NCBI GenBank assembly: GCA_040004775.1
Contig: JBDUAD010000070.1
Coordinates: forward strand, 1-14,753
Direction: 5' to 3'
Length of the DNA: 14,753 nucleotides
Source of the DNA: JALZBL01 sp040004775
GTDB lineage: Bacteria > Actinomycetota > Actinomycetes > Mycobacteriales > Jatrophihabitantaceae
Part shown: piece after piece, positions 9,669 through 14,753 of the stretch
Position numbering within the stretch: position 1 is the stretch's first letter
How the letters are laid out: each line of letters opens with the position of its first letter
Translations under genes and position numbers: made by a program
The notes under the pieces: model-generated
The model's input: the letters and a program-made list of their open reading frames with translations, nothing else
The model's database searches: none
What the model was told of the DNA's origin: nothing

Positions 9669-9672
9669 GTGA
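9610..9672 (+). CDS. Possible leader peptide (MTGAR)x4 upstream of whiA
   Basis: An ATG at 9610 opens 20 codons reading MTGAR four times, then TGA at 9670-9672. The stop overlaps the whiA GTG as GTGA, the same arrangement as the uvrC-rapZ and rapZ-yvcK junctions. ATGs at 9625, 9640 and 9655 are in frame, and each has GGGGG five bases upstream. The first ATG has no clear ribosome-binding site. The peptide looks like no known protein, so a role as a translation-coupling device is more plausible than a functional product. It may also be a passive by-product of the repeat. Translation is unproven. Confidence 0.35.
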   Translation: MTGARMTGARMTGARMTGAR

Positions 9673-10670
9673 AGAGCACGGCGATGGCGATGACCGCCGC
9701 GGTGAAGGACGAGCTGAGCCGGGTGACGGTGAGCCGCATGTCGGCCCGTCGGGCGGAGATCGCCACGATGCTGCGCTTCGCCGGCGGGCTTCACCTGATC
9801 GGCGGTCACATCGTCATCGAGGCCGAGCTGGACACGCGGTCGGTGGCCAGCCGGCTGCGCAAGGAGATCGCCGAGGTGTTCGGCCACAGCTCGCAGGTCC
9901 AGGTCGTGGCGGCGGGCGGGCTGCGCAAGACCAGCCGGTACCTGGTCCGCGTGGCCCAGGACGGTGAGGGCCTGGCCCGGCAGTCCGGTCTGGTCGATCT
10001 ACGCGGCCGGCCGGTGCGGGGGCTACCGCATCAGGTCGTGGCCGGTGGAATGGCCGACGCCGAGGCGGCCTGGCGGGGAGCGTTCCTGGCCCACGGCTCA
10101 CTCACCGAGCCCGGCCGGGCGGGGTCCCTGGAGATCAGCTGTCCATCGGCCGAGGCCGCGCTGGCCCTGGTCGGGGCCGGGCGCCGGCTGGGCATCGCGG
10201 CCAAAGCCCGCGAGGTCCGAGGTCTGGACCGCGTCGTGGTGCGAGACGGGGACGCCATCGGCGCGCTGCTGACCCGCCTGGGTGCCCACGACAGCGTGCT
10301 GGCCTGGGAGGAGCGGCGGTTGCGGCGCGAAGTGCGGGCCACGGCCAACCGGCTGGCCAACTTCGATGACGCCAACCTGCGCCGCTCGGCCCGGGCGGCG
10401 GTGGCGGCGGGCGCACGGGTGGCGCGCGCGATGGAGATTCTCGCCGACACGATCCCCGACCACCTCCGCCAAGCCGGTCGGCTGCGCCTCGAGCACGGCC
10501 AGGCCTCGCTGGAGGAACTCGGCGCGTTGTCCGACCCGCCGATGACCAAGGACGCGGTGGCCGGGCGCATCCGCCGACTGTTGGCCATGGCCGACAAGCG
10601 CGCGGCCGACCTCGGCATACCCAACACCGAGGCCGCCGTCACCGCTGAGATGCTCGCGGCCGACGACTGA
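9669..10670 (+). CDS. whiA: WhiA, sporulation/division transcription regulator
   Basis: WhiA is a DNA-binding regulator, universal in actinobacteria and also found in firmicutes. In Streptomyces it acts with WhiB to trigger sporulation septation; elsewhere it affects division and chromosome segregation. The N-terminal part (about 10-220) is the degenerate LAGLIDADG homing-endonuclease fold, with LRFAGGLHLI, FGHSSQ, GAFLAHGSLTEP and GDAIGALLTRLGAH as landmarks. The C-terminal part (about 235-325) is the helix-turn-helix domain, with SLEELGALSDPPMTKDAV. The stretch VLAWEERRLRREVRATANR is near-invariant in the family. I give 333 residues from the GTG at 9669, which has GGGGG four bases upstream. 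An ATG at 9684 (MAMTAAVKDE) matches homologue N-termini better but has a weaker ribosome-binding site, so the start is unsettled by five residues. Confidence 0.96.
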   Translation: MKSTAMAMTAAVKDELSRVTVSRMSARRAEIATMLRFAGGLHLIGGHIVIEAELDTRSVASRLRKEIAEVFGHSSQVQVVAAGGLRKTSRYLVRVAQDGEGLARQSGLVDLRGRPVRGLPHQVVAGGMADAEAAWRGAFLAHGSLTEPGRAGSLEISCPSAEAALALVGAGRRLGIAAKAREVRGLDRVVVRDGDAIGALLTRLGAHDSVLAWEERRLRREVRATANRLANFDDANLRRSARAAVAAGARVARAMEILADTIPDHLRQAGRLRLEHGQASLEELGALSDPPMTKDAVAGRIRRLLAMADKRAADLGIPNTEAAVTAEMLAADD

Positions 10671-10731
10671 TCCCCCACCCAGGTGGCGTCCGGGCCCGCG
10701 TCCGGCGGTCGGGACGGTGTTCGCCCGCCGT

Positions 10732-10737
10732 TAGGCT
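10732..10737 (+). promoter_or_regulatory. Candidate -10 element for the gap operon
   Basis: TAGGCT matches TAnnnT in the 136-base gap between whiA and gap. Transcription would begin near 10744 and leave a leader of about 63 bases containing palindromes at 10754-10761 and 10768-10783. No good -35 hexamer is seen. A promoter is expected here because glycolytic genes form a new functional block. Confidence 0.4.
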
Positions 10738-10767
10738 GTGCTCGCACTTACGGGAACGTTCTGATGG

Positions 10768-10783
10768 GCCGGCGCGCGCCGGC
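10768..10783. promoter_or_regulatory. 16-base perfect palindrome in the gap leader
   Basis: GCCGGCGCGCGCCGGC is perfectly self-complementary and lies ten bases upstream of the gap ribosome-binding site GAGGAG (10794-10799). As RNA it could form a six-pair stem with a GCGC loop; as DNA it could be an operator. A smaller palindrome, GAACGTTC (10754-10761), lies just before it. There is no U tract. GC-only palindromes arise easily in such DNA, so function is uncertain. Confidence 0.4.
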
Positions 10784-10806
10784 GTCCTACATCGAGGAGC
10801 ACAGCA

Positions 10807-11811
10807 GTGACCGTTCGGGTTGGCATCAACGGCTTCGGCCGCATCGGGCGCAATTTCTTCCGCGCCGTGCAGGCGTCCGGCGCCGACATCGAGATCGTCG
10901 GCGTCAACGACCTGACCGACAACAAGACGCTGGCCCACCTGCTCAAGTACGACTCGATCCTGGGACGCCTGCCTGGCGAGGTCACCTACGACAACGACGA
11001 GATCGCCGTGGACGGCAAGAGCTTCAAGGCCCTCGAGCTGCGCGATCCGTCCCAGTTGCCGTGGGGCGAGCTGGGTGCCGACGTGGTCATCGAGTCGACC
11101 GGCATCTTCACCGACGCCGACAAGGCACGCGCTCACGTCGACGGAGGAGCCAAGAAGGTCATCATCTCCGCGCCGGCCAGCAACGAGGACTTCACCGTCG
11201 TCATGGGCGTGAACGACAAGGACTACGACCCGGCCGCGCACACGATCATCTCCAACGCCTCGTGCACGACGAACTGCCTGGCCCCGCTGGCCAAGGTGCT
11301 CAACGACGCGATCGGCATCGAGCGGGGATTCATGACCACGATCCACGCCTACACCCAGGACCAGAACCTGCAGGACGGTCCGCACAAGGACCTGCGCCGG
11401 GCCCGGGCCGCGGCGCTGAACATCGTGCCGACGTCCTCGGGTGCGGCCAAGGCGATCGGCCTGGTGCTGCCGGAGCTCAACGGCAAGCTCGACGGGTACG
11501 CGATGCGCGTGCCGCTGCCGACCGGATCAGTCACCGACCTCACCGCCACGGTGAGTCGCGACACCTCGGTCGAGGAGGTCACCGCGGCGTACCGGGAAGC
11601 GGCCCAGGGCGCGCTCAAGGGCGTGCTGACCTACACCGAGGACGAGATCGTTTCCTCCGACATCGTCACCGACCCGGCGTCGTGCATCTTCGACGCCAAG
11701 CTGACCAAGGTGATCGGCGATCAGGTCAAGGTGGTCGGCTGGTACGACAACGAGTGGGGCTTCTCCAACCGCCTGGCCGACCTGGTCACCCTCGTCGGCG
11801 CGTCGCTCTAG
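10807..11811 (+). CDS. gap: Glyceraldehyde-3-phosphate dehydrogenase, type I
   Basis: Gap catalyses the reversible oxidative phosphorylation of glyceraldehyde 3-phosphate to 1,3-bisphosphoglycerate in the cytoplasm. The 334 residues begin with the Rossmann motif INGFGRIGR (7-15). NDLTD follows with D35, which favours NAD over NADP. The active site is SNASCTTNCLAP with catalytic C153, and H180 lies in TTIHAYTQDQ. The C-terminal WYDNEWGFSNR stretch is typical of the family. The GTG at 10807 follows GAGGAG at a seven-base distance. pgk starts five bases after the TAG, so the two are surely one operon. Catalytic residues are intact and nothing is unusual. Confidence 0.98.
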   Translation: MTVRVGINGFGRIGRNFFRAVQASGADIEIVGVNDLTDNKTLAHLLKYDSILGRLPGEVTYDNDEIAVDGKSFKALELRDPSQLPWGELGADVVIESTGIFTDADKARAHVDGGAKKVIISAPASNEDFTVVMGVNDKDYDPAAHTIISNASCTTNCLAPLAKVLNDAIGIERGFMTTIHAYTQDQNLQDGPHKDLRRARAAALNIVPTSSGAAKAIGLVLPELNGKLDGYAMRVPLPTGSVTDLTATVSRDTSVEEVTAAYREAAQGALKGVLTYTEDEIVSSDIVTDPASCIFDAKLTKVIGDQVKVVGWYDNEWGFSNRLADLVTLVGASL

Positions 11812-11816
11812 CCGAG

Positions 11817-13055
11817 GTGCGGACCCTCGACGATCTGCTCGGCGAGGGAGTGGTCGGACGCCACGTCCTCGTCCGCAGCGACCTCAACGTCCCTCTCGAC
11901 GCCGAGAGCGATACGTTCCCGCTCGGCGCCGAGGCCATCACCGACGACGGCCGCATTCGCGCGTCCGCGCCGGTGCTCACCGCCCTCCTCGACGCGGGAG
12001 CGCGGGTGGTGGTGGCTGCGCACCTGGGCCGGCCCAAGGGCGGCGCGCCGGAGCCCCGCTACTCGCTGCGGCCGGTGGCCGACCGCCTCGCTCAGGTGCT
12101 CGGCCGGCCGGTCGAGTTCGCGCTGGACACGGTGGGCGAGAGCGCGCGGCTGATGAGCGACGGCCTGGCCGACGGCCAACTGTTGCTCCTGGAGAACGTG
12201 CGCTTCGAGACGGCCGAGACGGCCACGGACCCGGCCACCCGGCTCGAGTTCGCCCGCGCCCTGGCCACCCTGGTCGACGACGAGAACAGTGCCGGGGCCT
12301 ATGTCGACGACGCGTTCGGCGCCGTCCACCGCAAGCACGCCTCGGTCTACGACGTGGCCACCCTCCTGCCGGCCTACGGCGGCAACCTCGTGCGCGACGA
12401 GGTGCAGGTACTGCGCCGGCTCACCACCGAGCCCGATCGGCCCTTCGTCGTCGTCCTGGGCGGCAGCAAGGTCAGCGACAAGCTCGGGGTGATCGAGGCG
12501 CTGCTTCCGCGGGTGGATCGGCTGCTGGTCGGCGGCGGGATGTGCTTCACGTTCCTGGCCGCCCAGGGCCACGGGGTCGGTGCCTCCCTGCTCGAAGCCG
12601 ATCAGGTGGACACCTGCCGACGTTTGTTGGACGAGGCCGCCGCCAAGATCGTGCTGCCGAGCGACGTGGTCGTGGCCGACGCGGTGCGCGCCGATGCGGC
12701 GACGCGGATCGTGGCCGTGGACGCGATCCCGTCCGAGTGGCTCGGTCTGGACATCGGGCCGCAGACGGTGGAGAGCTTCGCCGCCCAGCTGAAGACGGCG
12801 CGCACCGTCTTCTGGAACGGCCCGATGGGTGTGTTCGAGCTGGTGCCGTTCGCGGCCGGTACCCGGGCGGTGGCCGAGGCAGTAGCCGCGACATCCGGGC
12901 TGAGCGTGGTCGGCGGCGGGGATTCGGCGGCGGCCGTGCGCACGCTCGGGTTGGACGAGAGCAGCTTTGGCCACATTTCCACCGGAGGCGGCGCGTCGCT
13001 GGAGTACCTGGAAGGACGCGACCTACCGGGCCTGGCCGTGCTCGAGGCGGGCTGA
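11817..13055 (+). CDS. pgk: Phosphoglycerate kinase
   Basis: Pgk transfers phosphate from 1,3-bisphosphoglycerate to ADP, giving ATP and 3-phosphoglycerate, directly after the Gap step. The 412 residues carry the substrate-binding SDLNVPL (21-27) and HLGRPKG (69-75), then LLLENVRF in the N-domain. The hinge and nucleotide part has GGSKVSDKLG (K218 binding phosphate), FWNGPMGVFE and the C-terminal GGGDSAAAV (about 365-373). The GTG at 11817 is the only start close to the family N-terminus (RTLDDLLGEGV). Its ribosome-binding site is poor, so coupling to gap is likely. The TGA directly touches the tpiA GTG. Confidence 0.97.
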   Translation: MRTLDDLLGEGVVGRHVLVRSDLNVPLDAESDTFPLGAEAITDDGRIRASAPVLTALLDAGARVVVAAHLGRPKGGAPEPRYSLRPVADRLAQVLGRPVEFALDTVGESARLMSDGLADGQLLLLENVRFETAETATDPATRLEFARALATLVDDENSAGAYVDDAFGAVHRKHASVYDVATLLPAYGGNLVRDEVQVLRRLTTEPDRPFVVVLGGSKVSDKLGVIEALLPRVDRLLVGGGMCFTFLAAQGHGVGASLLEADQVDTCRRLLDEAAAKIVLPSDVVVADAVRADAATRIVAVDAIPSEWLGLDIGPQTVESFAAQLKTARTVFWNGPMGVFELVPFAAGTRAVAEAVAATSGLSVVGGGDSAAAVRTLGLDESSFGHISTGGGASLEYLEGRDLPGLAVLEAG

Positions 13056-13859
13056 GTGGCCAGCGACTCCGGTGCTGGCGGACGGCGGCGCCTGGTCGCC
13101 GGCAACTGGAAGATGAATCTCAACCACCTGGAGGCCATCGCCCTGGTGCAGAAGCTCGCTTTCAGCCTGTCGGCCGACCAGTTGGCGGCCGTCGAGGTGG
13201 TCGTGCTTCCGCCATTCGTCGACCTGCGCAGCGTGCAGACCCTGGTGGACGGCGACAAGCTGGCCATCGGCTACGGCGCGCAGGACCTCTCGCCGCACGC
13301 CTCGGGTGCCTACACCGGTGATATCAGCGCCGGCATGTTGGCCAAGCTCGGCTGCACCTATGTCCTGGTCGGTCACTCCGAGCGGCGTCAGCACCACGGC
13401 GAAACCGACGAGACGGTCAACGCCAAGGCCCGGGCGGCCGTGGCCGGCGGGATCATCCCCATCCTGTGCGTGGGAGAGGGCCTGCCGATCCGCCACGCCG
13501 GCCAGCACCTCGATCACTGCCGGTTCCAGCTGTCGGCCGGACTGGCCGGACTGCGGGCCGAGGACGTGGCCCGCATGGTGGTCGCGTACGAACCGGTGTG
13601 GGCCATCGGCACCGGCGAGGTGGCCACGCCGGAGGACGCCAAGGAGATGGCCGCGGCGTTGCGCGAAACCATCAGCGCCACGTTCGGCCAGGACGTCGGC
13701 GCCACCGTGCGGGTGATCTATGGCGGGTCGGTCAAGCCGGACAACGCCGACACGCTGGCCGCCCGCGCGCGACCGGACGTGGACGGCGTGCTCGTCGGTG
13801 GCGCCAGCCTGGACGCGACCGGCTTCGCGCAGATCTGCCGAGCGGGCGTGCCGGTCTGA
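13056..13859 (+). CDS. tpiA: Triosephosphate isomerase
   Basis: TpiA interconverts dihydroxyacetone phosphate and glyceraldehyde 3-phosphate. The 267-residue TIM barrel has all catalytic residues: NWKMN (K19), GHSERR (H107) and AYEPVWAIGTG (E179). Phosphate-binding IYGGSV and GVLVGGASL follow near the C-terminus. The GTG start is contiguous with the pgk stop, with purine-rich GAGGCGGG upstream inside pgk. About ten extra N-terminal residues (ASDSGAGGRR) precede the conserved core, which is modest for the family. It is the third gene of the glycolytic operon. The pgk-tpiA pair being contiguous supports co-regulation. Confidence 0.97.
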   Translation: MASDSGAGGRRRLVAGNWKMNLNHLEAIALVQKLAFSLSADQLAAVEVVVLPPFVDLRSVQTLVDGDKLAIGYGAQDLSPHASGAYTGDISAGMLAKLGCTYVLVGHSERRQHHGETDETVNAKARAAVAGGIIPILCVGEGLPIRHAGQHLDHCRFQLSAGLAGLRAEDVARMVVAYEPVWAIGTGEVATPEDAKEMAAALRETISATFGQDVGATVRVIYGGSVKPDNADTLAARARPDVDGVLVGGASLDATGFAQICRAGVPV

Positions 13860-13881
13860 TCCGTCGTCCGGCGCACACCCG

Positions 13882-13905
13882 ACCGGCTCGACGAGCGGTT
13901 ATCCT
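13882..13905 (+). promoter_or_regulatory. Candidate secG promoter with overlapping dyad
   Basis: TATCCT (13900-13905) is a good actinobacterial -10 in the 126-base tpiA-secG gap, with transcription expected near 13912. Directly upstream, ACC-G-GCTC and GAGC-GGT (13882-13899) form an imperfect inverted repeat around GAC. This could be an operator over the -35 region or a weak hairpin at the end of the tpiA transcript. No clear -35 hexamer is present. Confidence 0.45.
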
Positions 13906-13985
13906 TGCCGGGTTCGCCCACCGCACGTCCATCGCCCGAATGTTCGTCCAGCGCACGCCCGCCTAGTTCCCGAGGTTCTGCATCC

Positions 13986-14219
13986 ATGATCTTCGCCCTG
14001 TCCCTGCTCCTCGTGGCTGCGAGCATGGTGCTCATCGTGCTGGTGCTGCTGCACCGCGGTAAGGGCGGCGGGCTGTCATCGATGTTCGGCGGGTCGTTCT
14101 ACTCGAGCCTGTCCGGTTCGTCGGTGGTGGAGAAAAACCTCGACCGGCTGACCATCTTCGCCGGCATCGTCTGGACGGTTTGCATCTTCGGTCTCGGTTT
14201 GCTCTATAAGAACATCTGA
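13986..14219 (+). CDS. secG: Preprotein translocase subunit SecG
   Basis: SecG is the small accessory membrane subunit of the SecYEG channel and assists SecA-driven export. The 77 residues show two hydrophobic segments (about 1-22 and 55-74). They flank the conserved loop LLHRGKGGGLSSMFGG (21-36) and GSSVVEKNLDRLT (44-56), both hallmark SecG stretches. The ATG at 13986 has GAGG (13972-13975) ten bases upstream, a slightly long spacing. secG next to tpiA is a common arrangement in actinobacteria. It may share a transcript with the rbpA gene 57 bases downstream. Confidence 0.95.
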   Translation: MIFALSLLLVAASMVLIVLVLLHRGKGGGLSSMFGGSFYSSLSGSSVVEKNLDRLTIFAGIVWTVCIFGLGLLYKNI

Positions 14220-14276
14220 CCGCGTACTCACAACAGCTGACCACTTCACGCACGAACCAGCATCAGGAGGGCGGCC

Positions 14277-14621
14277 GTGGCCGGGGGCAACGCGATCAAG
14301 GGCAGTCGGATCGGCGCCGGGCCCATGGGCGAGGCCGAACGCGGTGAGTCCGCGCCCCGCCAGGCGGTGACGTTCTGGTGCGCCAACGGCCACGAGGTCG
14401 TGCCGGTGTTCGCCCTAGACGCCGAGCTACCGGACACCTGGGACTGCCCGCGCTGCGGATTCCCGGCCGGACGTGAGCAGACCGCGCCGCCGACCGCTCC
14501 CCGCAACGAGCCCTACAAGACTCACCTGGCGTACGTGAAGGAGCGGCGCTCGGACGCCGACGGCCAGGCCCTGCTCGACGAGGCGCTGCACAAGCTCAAG
14601 GCGCGCCGCGGCGAAGCGTAG
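14277..14621 (+). CDS. rbpA: RNA polymerase-binding protein RbpA family
   Basis: RbpA is an actinobacterial RNA polymerase-binding activator. It contacts the principal sigma factor and stabilises open promoter complexes. This 114-residue member has an N-terminal tail (GNAIKGSRIGAGPMGEAERG), then a core with an intact zinc-type set C35, H39, C57, C60 (FWCANGHE and WDCPRCG). A basic linker and a C-terminal sigma-interacting region follow (about 78-112, EPYKTHLAYVKERRSDADG). The mycobacterial paradigm has lost some of the zinc ligands; here they are present. AGGAGG (14265-14270) six bases before the GTG is an ideal ribosome-binding site. The last codons and TAG lie inside the first unit of a 33-base tandem repeat, so the C-terminus RGEA may itself derive from repeat DNA. 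Confidence 0.93.
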   Translation: MAGGNAIKGSRIGAGPMGEAERGESAPRQAVTFWCANGHEVVPVFALDAELPDTWDCPRCGFPAGREQTAPPTAPRNEPYKTHLAYVKERRSDADGQALLDEALHKLKARRGEA

Positions 14622-14753
14622 CGAGCGCGCATGAGGCACAGCGGCGAAGCGTAGCGAGCGCGCATGAGGCACAGCGGCGAAGCGTAGCGAGCGCGCACGA
14701 GGCACAGCGGCGAAGCGTAGCGAGCGCGCACGAGGCACAGCGGCGAGGCGTAG
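14608..14753. repeat. 33-base tandem repeat spanning the rbpA stop codon
   Basis: Four complete 33-base units (14608-14640, 14641-14673, 14674-14706, 14707-14739) and a partial fifth (from 14740, with one A to G change) run to the window edge. The core is GCGAAGCGTAGCGAGCGCGC followed by ATGAGGCACAGCG. Units 1 and 2 read ATGAGG and units 3 and 4 ACGAGG. The first unit overlaps the last rbpA codons and its TAG. As 33 is a multiple of three, every unit repeats the in-frame codons GGC GAA GCG TAG. The array probably continues beyond the window. Confidence 0.95.

Noticed and set aside
10671..10700. Rho-independent terminator after whiA (CCACC-CA-GGTGG)
   Set aside because: The stem is five pairs with a two-base loop, too tight to form as drawn, and there is no U tract.
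10683..11816. Open frame overlapping gap and continuing into pgk
   Set aside because: It is a shadow frame of gap; only the part from 11817 resembles phosphoglycerate kinase.
14427..14738. Minus-strand frame coding a repetitive RARSLRFAAVP protein at the right edge
   Set aside because: The repetition only reflects the 33-base DNA array and antisense rbpA. There is no ribosome-binding site or recognisable domain.
14608..14753. CRISPR array
   Set aside because: The units are contiguous direct repeats with no unique spacers, and no cas gene is nearby.

Overview
The window is about 70% GC by eye, uses GTG starts freely, and carries gene families and an order typical of the high-GC Gram-positive bacteria (Actinomycetota). 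The clearest lineage markers are WhiA, RbpA, the DUF4032 kinase-like protein and the uvrC-rapZ-yvcK-whiA-gap-pgk-tpiA-secG order. I cannot name the genus. Everything here looks chromosomal and conserved. I see no mobile element, CRISPR array, phage gene, tRNA or rRNA, and no gap between genes longer than about 195 bases.

Layout. Positions 28-1284 (minus strand) hold a DUF4032 protein with a kinase-like fold, divergent from uvrA (1480-4395). The 195-base divergent region contains a good match to the RecA-independent, damage-inducible actinobacterial promoter. Next come an adenosine-deaminase-superfamily gene (4520-5608) and a tight cluster: uvrC (5619-7664), rapZ (7661-8572), yvcK (8569-9546) and whiA (9669-10670). 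The first two junctions in that cluster are 4-base GTGA overlaps. The glycolytic block gap (10807-11811), pgk (11817-13055), tpiA (13056-13859) follows with almost no spacing. Then come secG (13986-14219) and an rbpA-family gene (14277-14621). The window ends in a 33-base tandem repeat.

How the genes work together. UvrA and UvrC are the damage-recognition and incision parts of nucleotide excision repair. RapZ-like and YvcK proteins belong to nucleotide-sugar or central-carbon and envelope control, and WhiA is a DNA-binding regulator of sporulation and division. Gap, Pgk and TpiA are consecutive lower-glycolysis enzymes. SecG is the small subunit of the SecYEG translocon, and RbpA is an RNA polymerase-binding activator.

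Most worth a second look. First, the yvcK-whiA spacer holds four perfect 15-base repeats, each a purine-rich Shine-Dalgarno-like run followed by a start codon. They encode a 20-residue (MTGAR)x4 mini-ORF whose stop overlaps the whiA start. Upstream of it is a GTGTC-N11-GACAC dyad matching the reported WhiA target pentamer. Second, the uvrA promoter resembles the PafBC-type damage promoter. Third, tandem duplications sit on gene edges at three places: the DUF4032 stop, the whiA start and the rbpA stop. No completely new multi-gene system is evident. The novelty, if any, is in these small cis-acting structures.
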